Part shown: positions 49,482 through 58,257 of the stretch, piece by piece
Layout of the letters: every line of letters starts with the position of its first letter
Position numbering within the stretch: the stretch's first letter is position 1
Virus record (IMG/VR): IMGVR_UViG_3300044825_002279
Location: 1-64,000 of that record
Reading direction: 5' to 3' (one strand)
Length of the DNA stretch: 64,000 bases
DNA from: a virus
Translations under genes and position numbers: made by a program
Notes under the pieces: generated by a model
What the model was told of the DNA's origin: nothing
The model's database searches: none
Seen by the model: the letters and a program-made list of their open reading frames with translations, nothing else

Positions 49482-49978
49482 GCGAGGTCGTCTATCGGCG
49501 GATCACCTGGGCGCACCGGCTGCTGGTGTGGCCTATCGTGCTCCTGTGCGGCGTCATCCCGGTCCTGATCTACGAGCAGGAGATCCGCGCCTTCTTCCGC
49601 CCGCCACCATTCGAGACGCTGGCCTCCCGCGGCGAGCTGATGCCCAACGGCCGCTGGAGGGTGACCTTCGACTTCAACGTCCGGGAGCAGTGCAGAGATG
49701 TGACCTGGCGCAAGTCGTTCCTGTTTCAGGGCCACGGCAACTATGTGCTGCTCGATGCCGTGGACGCGATCAGCCCGAACGCCCGGCCGGCGGTGCAGGC
49801 GGGCGGTGCCAGCAAGCCCGGCCCGCTGGAGTTCTGGCTGGAGTACGAGCCCATCCCCGGCGAGGTCGGCGCGTTCCTTGTCATCGGCTACTTCTCCGGC
49901 TGCCCGTCGGGCGCGGATCAGATCGTCAACCTGCCGCCCGTGGCGGTGGACTGGAGCGGTCTCGCCGCCCCCGGCTAA
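49478..49978 (+). CDS. Membrane-anchored protein with outer beta domain (166 aa)
   Basis: GTG start overlaps the upstream stop. Helix 'LLVWPIVLLCGVIPVLIYEQ' at about 14-34, then 'GRWRVTFDFNVREQCRDVTW' and a second half with Cys pairs. Last gene of the lysis/membrane block. No family known to me. Confidence 0.6.
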   Translation: MSEVVYRRITWAHRLLVWPIVLLCGVIPVLIYEQEIRAFFRPPPFETLASRGELMPNGRWRVTFDFNVREQCRDVTWRKSFLFQGHGNYVLLDAVDAISPNARPAVQAGGASKPGPLEFWLEYEPIPGEVGAFLVIGYFSGCPSGADQIVNLPPVAVDWSGLAAPG

Positions 49979-50087
49979 TCGGCTGACTCCCGCACGCCCC
50001 GGCCGCATCCACGGCACACCACAGCCGCGGACAGAGCGCCCATGACGTTCCCGACCTCGCGCCGGCAGCCGGGCGCGGTCCGCTAAG

Positions 50088-53000
50088 ATGGCAGCCGCCG
50101 CTCCGGTTCTGCTCGGCACGCCCTCGGGCGCTTCGGCCGCCACGGTCACCTCCGGCTCGGTCACGCCGACCCCGCACCACGTCATGGTGGTCCAGGGCTG
50201 CGCCCGCGTGAGCCTCGGAACGGCGCCGGCGTCCATCACCCTGACCAACTCCGCCGGTTGGACCTTCACCCAGATCGACGACTTCCCGTCGGCCAGCGGG
50301 GTGAGCCCTAGCCTGCGGCAGACGATATGGGTGATCGAGGTCCCGGACCCTTCCGTGTCGCTCACGGTCACGCTGAATTGCGTGGGCGCCAACACGATGC
50401 AGATCACCATGTTCGAGGTCCCGGGCGTCCTCGCCTCGGTGAGCAATCTGGGTCACGACGACAGCACCGCCGGTGATCCGGCCGTGACGATCAGCGCTCC
50501 GGCGACGAGCAGCCTGGTGCTCGGGATCGCGGCTTTCGCCGGCACCACGTCGCCGGCGACGTCGCCGCTGGCCACCGAGCTGGTCGAGACGATCGCGAAC
50601 CAGATCACGTCGGAGATCCGCTACACGCTGGGCAGCGGCCCTTCCTCGGCGACCTGGAGCACCGCGAACGCGCGCTCGGTGGGCACGCTGATCGAGTTCG
50701 TCGCCAGGACGGCCTTCAGCATGGCGGTGGCGGCCGGCAGCTTGGCGGCGGCCGGCCAGGCGCTCGGCGCCAGAACGGACCGCCGGGTGGCCGTGGCGGC
50801 CGGTTCGTGCACGGCCTCCGGCCAAGTCCTCGCCCTGCGCGCGGCGCGCATCATGGCGCTCGACGCCGCGACCTTCACCCATGCCGGCCAGGCGCTCGCA
50901 CTCCGGGCCGATCGTAGACTGGCGCTTGCGGCAGCGGCTTACGTGGCGACCCCGCAGGACCTCACGATCCGCCCGCCGATCCGGATCACGCTCGCGGCCG
51001 GTTCGTTCGCCGCCACCGCCCAGCCGACAACCCTGCTGCTGGCCCGCAGTCTGGTGGCCGCGACCGGAAGCTACGGCATCACGGGCCCGCCTCTGGCCCT
51101 GCGGCTCGGCCGCGCCATGGCTACGGCCGCCGGCGCGTTCACGGCTACCGGGCGCGACATCTTCCTGCTGACCCAGGACCCGAGCGCGATCCAGCGCCCG
51201 ACCGTCCTGACCGCCAAGGGCGTCTCGGCCAACGCCCTCACCACCGACAATTTCCCCACGACCCCTGGCGCGCTCCTGATCGTCCAGGCGGCGTCCCGCC
51301 TCGCATCGGGCACGGCGCCGGACACGATCTCGATCACGGGCTCGGCCGGCCTGACATGGGAGCCCGAGGACGATTTCCCGTCGGCGAGCGGCACCAGCCC
51401 GAGCTCGCGCCAGACGGTCTGGACCGCGGTGGTGCCGACCGACGCTACCGTGATGAACGTCGCGCTTGCCTGCACCAATGCCGCGCAGCTCGGCGTCGTG
51501 GTCTACGAGATCCCCGCCGGGGCTTCGCCGACGATCACCAATGTCGGCCACGCCGCCAGCAGTGTCGGCGATCCGTCGGCCAGCATATCGACGCCCAAGA
51601 CCCCGAGCATGGTCCTGGGGCTCGCGGCCTTCGCGGGCACCAGCGCTCCGTCGGCCTCGCCGCTGGCGCGCGCGATCCGCTCCGCCGGCCTGACCTCGAC
51701 GGGCCTCTACCTCGAGGCGCGATACACGCTCGGGACCGGGCCTTCCTCGGCCGCCTGGACGTCCGCGAACGCCCGGTCGGTCGGAGCGCTCCTGGAGATC
51801 GAGAGCGCCGGCTACCAGCTGGCGCTTGAGGCAGGTTCGTTCGCTGCCGCCGGTCAGGACCTGGCGTTGCGGGCCGGGCGCAGCCTCGCCGTGGCCGCCG
51901 GTTCGTTCGCCGCTACCGGGCAGGCCCTGGCGCCGCAGCTGGCCCGCCGGATCGGGCCGGTGGCCGGGGCGCTCACCCTCGCCAGCGACGGGCTGATCCT
52001 GCGTCGTGGCCGCCCGGTGATCGTCGCGGCCGGATCGTTCACGCTCACCGGGCGCGCGGTGGCGCTCAAGTTCGGGCGCAACCTGTCGCTGGCCACAGGG
52101 GCGTTCACGCTCTCGGGGCAGGCGCTGGCGCTGCGGGCCGGGCGCACGTTGCCCCTGGCGGCCGCCGCGTTCGCGTTCACCGGGGGCAGCCTTACCCTCG
52201 CGGTCGGCAAGCGGTTCCCGGTCGAGGCCGGGACTTTCACGCTCGCGGGGCAAACGCTGGCGACCCGGCTCGGGCTGGCGCTGCCGCTGGGCGCCGGATC
52301 GTTCACGCTTGCGGGCGTCGCGCTCACGCTGCGCTACGGCAAGGGCATCGCGGTCACCGGGGGCGAGTTCGCCGCCTCGCCGGTCGACCTCATCCTGCGG
52401 GCCGATCGCGTGCTGCCAGCCGAGGCGGCGGCGTTCGCGGCCACCGGGGAGGATCTGGTCCCGCGCAAGGGTTACTATCTCAGTCCGGCCGCCGGCGACT
52501 TCACGGTCGCGGGGCAGGATCTCGGCGGGCGCCTGGGCTATACGATCAGGATCGATCCGGCCGCGTGCGAGGTCGTGGGCTACGATCTGGCGCTGGTGCA
52601 CGGCTACCCCGTGGCGCTGGGCGCCGGGGACTTTGCCGCGGCCGGCCAGGACCTGGTGCTGCGCGGCGGGTTCAATCTCCCGGTTGAGCGCCTCGACCTC
52701 AGTATTGCGACCGAATCGCTGGGCCTCGGCGCAGCCCGCATCGTTCAGATCGAGGCCGGATCGTTCGCCCTGACCGGCCAGGACCTTTCTCCTCGCGCCG
52801 GCCGGATGCTGTTGCCCGCCCCGGGCGCGATCTCCCTATCCGGCCAGGACCTGGCGCTTGAGGCGGGGCGCGTACTGCCGGCCGGTGCCGGGGCGTTCCT
52901 GGCCACACCGCGCGAGACGCCGCTCACCCGCAGCCGCCTGTTCCCGTTGGGCGCTGGATCCTTCCCGCTGCAATCGGACGGCCTCGGCTTCGTCGTCGAG

Positions 53001-54224
53001 CGCCGGATGGCCGTCGAGCCCGGGGCGTTCCTGGTGGCGGGCGTCGCGGTCACCCTGGAGCGACCTCGGTTGCTGGCGCTGGATCCCGGCGAGTTCACCG
53101 CGGCCGGCCAGGATCTCGGGTTCCCGGTCACGCGAGCGCTGCTGCCGGGCGTCGGCGAGTTCACGATCTCCGGCCAGGACCTCGGCACCGCAGCGGCGCG
53201 CCGGATCGGGCTTGCGGCCGTCGCCGTCGCCGTGTCGGGCCAGGATCTGGCGCTGGCGGCCGCGCGCGAGCTCGCGCCAGAGGCGGGGGCATTCACGCTC
53301 GCCGGCCAGTCAGCTTCACTGCGGCCCGATCGGTCCCTGGCCGTCGGACCCGGTACCGTGGATCTCACCAGCGGCGACCTGGTGTCCCGGCGCGGGGTCT
53401 CCCTGGAGGTCGCGGCGGGCGAGTTCGCCGCCACGGGGCTGGACCTCGTGTTCCGGGCCGATCGGCGGCTGGCGCCCGAGCCCGGCGCGTTCACGGCCGC
53501 GCCCGAGGACACCGGCCTTTTCCACGGTCCCCGGATGTCGGTCGAGGCCGGCGAGTTCGCGCTCTCGGGCGGCGATCTCGTGGCCGGTCGCCACATCACG
53601 AGCCCGGTCGAGCCCGGCGAGTTCGCGCTCGCCAGCGTCGCGGCGATCATGCGAGCCACCCGAAGCATCGACCTGTGGCGCGGCGTGCTCGAACTCGGCG
53701 CCGGCTCTCTCACCCTCACCCTGGCGCGGTCGATCACCTTTCGCCGGCGGGTCAATCTCGCGGGCGCCTTCGACCTGCGGCGCGAACTCGCCGGCAGCGT
53801 CCGGCAGCCGATCCCGGCCAGCTTTCGGCTGCGCTACGTTTTCGCCGCGTCCACGGTCCGCCCCGCAACAGGTGGCGATGTCCCGATGGTCGTGTGTCCC
53901 GACGAGACGATCCAGCGAGCCCAGGATGTGATCCTGGAGTTCCTGGTCGCCGGTGGCGCCGGGGCCGCGGCCGCGCAGTGGTACCTGGCGCCCAGCCGCG
54001 GCACCGCCGCCGCCAGCCGCCTGCTCACCGTCGTGAGCCCGACGAACGTCACGATCACCGACGTGGGTGCCGACGCCAAGGTCGAGATCCTGATCACCAG
54101 CACCCAGACCGAGAGCCTGCCGGTCGGCCGGTTCTTCCATCAGCTCTGGGTCGAGGATGCGCAAGGCCATGACGTGCCCGTGGCCGAGGGCGTGCTGGTC
54201 GTCGACGACAGTCTGAAGAACTAG
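50088..54224 (+). CDS. Giant repeat protein: 36 x 22-residue repeats, duplicated head domain (1378 aa)
   Basis: Residues 1-212 and about 367-578 are two versions of one beta domain (ITLTNSAGWTF...DDFPSASG...SPS.RQT; FAGTTSP...ATSPLA). Each is followed by 22-residue repeats of form (A/P)(L/V)xAGxFxxxGQDLxLRxGRxL: seven copies (213-366) and twenty-nine (579-1216). A 160-residue C-terminal domain (VCPDETIQRAQDVILEFL) resembles baseplate/fibre modules with Ig character. The regular 22-residue period suggests a beta-solenoid fibre. Probably a long adhesive virion fibre, expressed with the collagen-like gene downstream. Confidence 0.8.
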   Translation: MAAAAPVLLGTPSGASAATVTSGSVTPTPHHVMVVQGCARVSLGTAPASITLTNSAGWTFTQIDDFPSASGVSPSLRQTIWVIEVPDPSVSLTVTLNCVGANTMQITMFEVPGVLASVSNLGHDDSTAGDPAVTISAPATSSLVLGIAAFAGTTSPATSPLATELVETIANQITSEIRYTLGSGPSSATWSTANARSVGTLIEFVARTAFSMAVAAGSLAAAGQALGARTDRRVAVAAGSCTASGQVLALRAARIMALDAATFTHAGQALALRADRRLALAAAAYVATPQDLTIRPPIRITLAAGSFAATAQPTTLLLARSLVAATGSYGITGPPLALRLGRAMATAAGAFTATGRDIFLLTQDPSAIQRPTVLTAKGVSANALTTDNFPTTPGALLIVQAASRLASGTAPDTISITGSAGLTWEPEDDFPSASGTSPSSRQTVWTAVVPTDATVMNVALACTNAAQLGVVVYEIPAGASPTITNVGHAASSVGDPSASISTPKTPSMVLGLAAFAGTSAPSASPLARAIRSAGLTSTGLYLEARYTLGTGPSSAAWTSANARSVGALLEIESAGYQLALEAGSFAAAGQDLALRAGRSLAVAAGSFAATGQALAPQLARRIGPVAGALTLASDGLILRRGRPVIVAAGSFTLTGRAVALKFGRNLSLATGAFTLSGQALALRAGRTLPLAAAAFAFTGGSLTLAVGKRFPVEAGTFTLAGQTLATRLGLALPLGAGSFTLAGVALTLRYGKGIAVTGGEFAASPVDLILRADRVLPAEAAAFAATGEDLVPRKGYYLSPAAGDFTVAGQDLGGRLGYTIRIDPAACEVVGYDLALVHGYPVALGAGDFAAAGQDLVLRGGFNLPVERLDLSIATESLGLGAARIVQIEAGSFALTGQDLSPRAGRMLLPAPGAISLSGQDLALEAGRVLPAGAGAFLATPRETPLTRSRLFPLGAGSFPLQSDGLGFVVERRMAVEPGAFLVAGVAVTLERPRLLALDPGEFTAAGQDLGFPVTRALLPGVGEFTISGQDLGTAAARRIGLAAVAVAVSGQDLALAAARELAPEAGAFTLAGQSASLRPDRSLAVGPGTVDLTSGDLVSRRGVSLEVAAGEFAATGLDLVFRADRRLAPEPGAFTAAPEDTGLFHGPRMSVEAGEFALSGGDLVAGRHITSPVEPGEFALASVAAIMRATRSIDLWRGVLELGAGSLTLTLARSITFRRRVNLAGAFDLRRELAGSVRQPIPASFRLRYVFAASTVRPATGGDVPMVVCPDETIQRAQDVILEFLVAGGAGAAAAQWYLAPSRGTAAASRLLTVVSPTNVTITDVGADAKVEILITSTQTESLPVGRFFHQLWVEDAQGHDVPVAEGVLVVDDSLKN
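50724..51185 (+). repeat. 22-residue (66-bp) repeats, first array, 7 copies
   Basis: Begins AVAAGSLAAAGQALGARTDR; each unit is exactly 22 residues in the aligned copies. The last copy is degenerate and runs into the second head domain. Confidence 0.8.
51822..53735 (+). repeat. 22-residue (66-bp) repeats, second array, 29 copies
   Basis: Begins ALEAGSFAAAGQDLALRAGR. The units keep length without insertions: 29 x 66 = 1914 bases fill the interval exactly. The conserved positions are AG.F at 4-7 and GQDL at 11-14. Confidence 0.8.
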
Positions 54225-54242
54225 CCCCGCCAGGAGTAAGTC

Positions 54243-54668
54243 ATGGCCACGTTCACGAAGTTCCAGGGATTTGTGGAGGCGCTTGCCGAGAAGAAGCATA
54301 ATCTCGGCGCCGACACACTGCGGTACTACCTGACCAATACCGCACCCGACGCCGCCGCCGACTTCGTCAAGGCCGATCTCCCGACCGAGATCAGCGCCGG
54401 CAACGGCTACACGGCCGGCGGCCCCTCGATCACGATCAGCAGCTCGGCCCAGACCTCGGGTACCTACAAGCTGGTGATCGCCGACGTGACGATCACGGCA
54501 GCCGGCGGCTCGATTGGCCCGTTCCGCTACATCGTGCTCTACAACGACACGGCGTCCAACGACGAGCTGATCGGCTACTTCGACTACGGGAGCTCGATCA
54601 CCCTGCAGGACACCGAGACGTTCACGTTGGACGCGGATGCGACCAACGGCATCCTGACGATCGCCTGA
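54243..54668 (+). CDS. Phage structural protein, beta-rich (141 aa)
   Basis: AGGAG before ATG 54243. '[20 protein letters not shown]' and '[20 protein letters not shown]' are typical of small tail-associated proteins of siphoviruses that follow fibre genes. No precise function. Confidence 0.7.
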   Translation: MATFTKFQGFVEALAEKKHNLGADTLRYYLTNTAPDAAADFVKADLPTEISAGNGYTAGGPSITISSSAQTSGTYKLVIADVTITAAGGSIGPFRYIVLYNDTASNDELIGYFDYGSSITLQDTETFTLDADATNGILTIA

Positions 54669-54693
54669 GCCTCAGCCGCAGCCGGGGACAGCC

Positions 54694-55569
54694 ATGGCGA
54701 TCTTCGACCGGGCCCAGCAGGCCTTCAACGATGCCGTCGACGCCGAGATAGGGGACCGGATCGCCTCGGCCGTGACCCCGATCGAGGAAGTCGCGGCCGG
54801 GGCTGCCCGGGATGCGACCGAGGCGTTGGCCGTGGCGCGGGGAGTGCCCGCCGGCCCCCAGGGCGAGCCTGGGGAGCCAGGGCCTATTGGCCCCCAGGGC
54901 GAGCCGGGACCGGCCGGCGCCCAGGGCCCGGAGGGGCCGCAGGGCCCGGAGGGGCCGCAGGGCCTGCGTGGGCCGGCCGGTCCCGATGGCGCGCCAGGAC
55001 CGCAGGGCGAGCGCGGCCCGACCGGCCTGCCCGGTCGCGATGGCCTGGACGGGCTGCCCGGCGCTCGCGGCGAGGTCGGGCCGGCCGGGCCGACGGGCGA
55101 GCGTGGGCCGGAGGGTCCGCAGGGCCTCATCGGGTCGCAAGGGGTTCCTGGCCCCGCGGGCCCGGCCGGTCCCCAAGGCTCCGCAGGCCCGGCTGGCACC
55201 GTCGGCCCCACTGGCGCCGACGGTGCGCCAGCCACGGTCACGCTCGAGTTCGGACCGGTGACGGCGTTCCCCTACGTGCCCAACGCCGCCGACGCGGTGG
55301 GCGGGCAGATCCTGCTGGCGCCGGCGGCCACAGCGCAGGTCATTCTCCCGGCCGGGCTCCACTCGGCTGGTGCGCCTGCCGGGTTCCGGAGCTGGCGCAA
55401 CGTCGTGTTCCTGATCGAGCCCAACGTCAGCGTGACGTTCATCGCCGGCGTGGGTGCGACCCTGCGGGCGACTGCGGACCTGGCGCCGATCTCGAGCTAC
55501 GTCGCGACCGGACCGCTGCGCGCGGTGGTCATGCAGACCAACGGCACCGACTGGCGGCTGCTGCGGTGA
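54694..55569 (+). CDS. Collagen-like fibre protein (291 aa)
   Basis: Short helical N-terminus (1-53), then 42 uninterrupted Gly-X-Y triplets (54-179) with [11 protein letters not shown] units, then a C-terminal beta domain (about 180-291) that can seed trimer formation ('[20 protein letters not shown]'). Trimeric collagen-like phage fibres use this design. GTGA overlap with the third 'AHHRP' gene suggests both belong to one fibre. Confidence 0.85.
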   Translation: MAIFDRAQQAFNDAVDAEIGDRIASAVTPIEEVAAGAARDATEALAVARGVPAGPQGEPGEPGPIGPQGEPGPAGAQGPEGPQGPEGPQGLRGPAGPDGAPGPQGERGPTGLPGRDGLDGLPGARGEVGPAGPTGERGPEGPQGLIGSQGVPGPAGPAGPQGSAGPAGTVGPTGADGAPATVTLEFGPVTAFPYVPNAADAVGGQILLAPAATAQVILPAGLHSAGAPAGFRSWRNVVFLIEPNVSVTFIAGVGATLRATADLAPISSYVATGPLRAVVMQTNGTDWRLLR

Positions 55570-56783
55570 CCCCGCTGGCACGCCAGCTTGTCGGCCGCGA
55601 CCCGGACATGGCGCGGCTGCTGGTCAATCCGTACAACCGGTGGAGCGCGCATCATCGCCCGCTCGGCCGCGGCATCCGCTACGGCATCCCGCCCGCGACG
55701 CTGCAGGCGAGGGTCGCCGATCCGATCTACGTGCCGGGGATCGAGGGGTCGCGCGGCCGGCTGGCGAACGCCACCATGTTCCGCCTGGGCCTCAACAAGC
55801 CCGGCGTGAAGCACGCCTATTGGGTCGAGCCCGGGCACCCGATGCGGGAGGTCGAGTTCCAGGCGCTGGCGCCAGGGGGCGGGCAGGGCAACGGCGACGG
55901 CCTGCCGGTGACGCTGCGGCTGCCGCCCCAGAACGCGACCACCTTCTACCCGCCCTATGCCGGCAGTCCGACCAACCCGGCCGCCGACGATCGCGACAAC
56001 GAGATCCTGTTCTTCCCGCGCGGCGGCCTGCAGATCGACATGGCCGACTGCTTCCCGCAGTTCGTCTACGACAGCAAGCGGCCCGGGACGGCCGGCGGCA
56101 AGGCGTCGGCTCGATCGCGCCTGAGCTTCGGCCTCGGTGGCCGCGACGTCCGCGACCGGTGGGATGATCCCGGCAGCTGGGGCCCGAGCGCCATGGGCTG
56201 GCGGCTCCTGGGCGGGGTGCTGCGGCGCGCCGAGTGCGACGTGTTCTCGGACACGCCGCGGCCGGTCAACCACCTCCTGATCGCGACCGCCACCCGGCAC
56301 AGCAACGCCGGGGCGCCGGCCAGTGCCCATATCCTGTCGCGCTTCGTCTCCTACCCGGGCTGGGGCACCGATACCCCGCTCCTGGCCGGCGAGAACCTGG
56401 GCGACCTGCCCTACGGCTCGATCCTCACGATCCGCGACATCGATCTGGCCCTGCGCGAGCTCCTGGGCCTTAGCCCGTTCGGCAAGGTGCTGTTCGACAC
56501 CATAGCGGGTTACGGCCTCTGCCTCGCCGACGGCCAGGGCCAGACGGTCGACGGTGGCGGCGTTGTGCAGATGCGGGTCGATTGGGGTTGGGTGCCGGGC
56601 TCACCCGAGCATGCGCAGGTCGATGCCGACCTGATCAAGCTGCTGCCGCTGCTCTACCCCGTGTTCAACCCGCGCGGCCATGTCGGCGGCGACGCGCCCG
56701 AGATCTGGACCGACGGCCTGCCCTACGTCGGAGGTGGCGGCCCAAGGCTCGCCGGCAGCATCAACACGGCCTGGGATGCCTGA
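55566..56783 (+). CDS. Stand-alone 'AHHRP' domain protein (405 aa)
   Basis: GTG start overlaps the collagen-like gene. From about residue 20 the protein matches the two domains in the 1594-residue fibre: [56 protein letters not shown] and GGGGPR..SINTAWD. Conserved His, Arg, Asp and Gly residues suggest a binding or enzymatic site. As the last late gene it may be the tip of the collagen-like fibre. Function unknown. Confidence 0.75.
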   Translation: MTPLARQLVGRDPDMARLLVNPYNRWSAHHRPLGRGIRYGIPPATLQARVADPIYVPGIEGSRGRLANATMFRLGLNKPGVKHAYWVEPGHPMREVEFQALAPGGGQGNGDGLPVTLRLPPQNATTFYPPYAGSPTNPAADDRDNEILFFPRGGLQIDMADCFPQFVYDSKRPGTAGGKASARSRLSFGLGGRDVRDRWDDPGSWGPSAMGWRLLGGVLRRAECDVFSDTPRPVNHLLIATATRHSNAGAPASAHILSRFVSYPGWGTDTPLLAGENLGDLPYGSILTIRDIDLALRELLGLSPFGKVLFDTIAGYGLCLADGQGQTVDGGGVVQMRVDWGWVPGSPEHAQVDADLIKLLPLLYPVFNPRGHVGGDAPEIWTDGLPYVGGGGPRLAGSINTAWDA

Positions 56784-56792
56784 CCGGCCGAG

Positions 56793-57584
56793 CTAGGCGA
56801 AGATGTCCAGGTGGTCGATCGGCAGGTGCCCCAGCACGTTGCTGAGCTCGATCGCGTCGTTCTCGACCCGGATCGTGAGCGCGCCTCGTGTCGGGTCGTA
56901 GACGACGTCGAGCCCGCCACCATCGCCGTCGGCGTCGGTCAGGGCACCATCATCGTTGGTGTCGAGCCAGTCCTTGGCCGTGGCGTCATCGGCCATCAGG
57001 GTGCCGTCCTCGTAGTAGATCGAGAGGCTCAGCCGCTCGCCCGGCGTGTAGTCGGCCCACAGGACCGTCATGCCGTCGGCGCCGACCCGGAACGCCATGT
57101 CGACCTGATCGGCGCCCTCGTTGCCGTAGATCACGGTCGGGCCCTGCATGTCCTCGAGGGTGAAGCTGGGGTGCAGGCTGCCGTCGCTGGCCTGCGATTG
57201 CCACCCGAAGTCGTCCCACTCGCCGGTCGAGATCACGTCGTCGCCGGCGCCGGCCTCGGTCACGCCATGGCAGAGCACGATCGTGTCGTTGCCATCCCCG
57301 CCATAGACCAGGGAGAAGTTCTGCCCGGCCACGATCAGGTCGTCGCCGCGCCCGCCGTCGATGAAGGCATAGCCGTTGCCGGCGCTGAGGCTGTCCTGGC
57401 CGTCCTTGCCCCAGAGCTCGTCGTAGCCGGCGCCTCCGTCGATCGCGTCAGCACCCAGCCCGCCATAAAGCCGGTCATTGCCGCCAAACCCGAAGATCAC
57501 GTCGTCCCCGGCCTTGCCCGCGATGAGCTCTCCGGCCTCGGTGCCGAGCAGGGTGTCGGCCCTGGCGGTGCCCTGGATGGCCAT
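56793..57584 (-). CDS. RTX-type calcium-binding repeat protein (263 aa)
   Basis: Residues about 20-110 carry glycine-rich nonapeptides (AGKAGDDVIFGFGGNDRLYG, GGRGDDLIVAG, GGDGNDTIVL) that form a calcium-binding beta roll. The rest is acidic (DTNDDGALTDADGDGGG). GGGGAG lies 7 bases before ATG 57584. Encoded against the late operon and ending 9 bases from it, so it needs its own promoter. RTX proteins are usually exported by type I systems, and the last residues (LDIFA) would fit such a signal. Probably a lysogen-expressed surface or secreted protein. Confidence 0.82.
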   Translation of the reverse strand: MAIQGTARADTLLGTEAGELIAGKAGDDVIFGFGGNDRLYGGLGADAIDGGAGYDELWGKDGQDSLSAGNGYAFIDGGRGDDLIVAGQNFSLVYGGDGNDTIVLCHGVTEAGAGDDVISTGEWDDFGWQSQASDGSLHPSFTLEDMQGPTVIYGNEGADQVDMAFRVGADGMTVLWADYTPGERLSLSIYYEDGTLMADDATAKDWLDTNDDGALTDADGDGGGLDVVYDPTRGALTIRVENDAIELSNVLGHLPIDHLDIFA

Positions 57585-57808
57585 GTGTGCGCTCCCCGTT
57601 GGTTAGGCGGGCATCATGCGCCGGATGCGGGGCCGAGGCTTGTGGGAAAACGCACACGGCGCGGGCACAGTTCCGCGGCTGACTGGACGGGCTGCTGTGC
57701 CGCCGGACGCTCCGCTGCCGGCGTCGCTCTGTTCGCTTGATGCGTTAGACGCGCTGCCGGAAAGTCAGGGATCGCCTGACTTCCGGGCTTCCCGCCGCGA
57801 TCTCTGCC
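57585..57808. other. Intergenic stretch between the RTX gene and the tRNA segment
   Basis: No gene is supported. It should contain the RTX promoter. It includes the inverted repeat AGTCAGG/CCTGACT (57763-57782 region) next to the tRNA-like block, which could be an integrase arm or core site, but I cannot assign it further. Confidence 0.4.
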
Positions 57809-57853
57809 CGGTTTTCAAGACCGCTCCGTTAAACCAAGCTCCGGCACCCATCC
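57809..57853 (-). other. Probable attP: 5' half of a tRNA-Ser(UGA) gene
   Basis: On the minus strand from 57853: GGATGGG (acceptor strand), TG, CCG...CGG D-stem with GG in the loop, then GCGGT-CTTGAAA-ACCG, an anticodon arm with anticodon TGA. After the anticodon stem (57808) no T-arm or matching acceptor follows. A partial tRNA beside an integrase operon is the normal look of a phage attachment site. The crossover would be near the anticodon arm. Confidence 0.65.
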
Positions 57854-57885
57854 TGGCCTGAAACCCGCACATACGCTCGGTTCGG

Positions 57886-58212
57886 TCAGCTTTCAACCTG
57901 TGCCGAACCGCTGCCGCCTGTGCCGTGTTCTGTGCCGGTGCGTTCCGGGGGCAGCGGCCCGGGATAGAGCTTCTCCCATCCCGCCGGCGGGGGCTTGGAA
58001 TGCTGCAGGTAGCAGCCCTGGTGGCCGCCGGCGCTGAGCATGTTGGCCATTAGCCCCAGCTCGTCGGCGGCGTCGGCGCGGCCCTGGTCGCGCAGCTCGT
58101 CCGAGCGCCGGCGCAGGAACAGGATGGCGTCGGCCCGCTCGAGGCATCGGTCCGCGCTCAGACCGTCCCATTCGGCCGGCCAGTGGACGATCAGGTCGGG
58201 TGCCCTACCCAT
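57886..58212 (-). CDS. Protein downstream of integrase operon, unknown (108 aa)
   Basis: ATG 58212 (MGRAPDLIVHWPAEWDG) has GAGGGGGA upstream; an in-frame ATG at 58248 lacks a good site. Helical with Arg/Asp and a Pro-rich C-terminus. Nearest gene to attP. Unknown. Confidence 0.65.
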   Translation of the reverse strand: MGRAPDLIVHWPAEWDGLSADRCLERADAILFLRRRSDELRDQGRADAADELGLMANMLSAGGHQGCYLQHSKPPPAGWEKLYPGPLPPERTGTEHGTGGSGSAQVES

Positions 58213-58257
58213 TCTCGTCCCCCTCGCGATCGGTTGCGCGCTGCTCATCTTCGGAGA

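Noticed and set aside
50041-50085. 14-codon frame (MTFPTSRRQPGAVR) before the giant repeat protein
   Set aside because: Could be a leader peptide, but there is no ribosome site or stem-loop to support it.
57754-57846. Complete 93-nt tRNA-like cloverleaf using TGCCGGA/TCCGGCA as acceptor
   Set aside because: Length and stems fit, but the T-loop lacks TTC, U8 is absent and there is no CCA; the alternative reading as a canonical tRNA-Ser 5' half starting at 57853 fits better.
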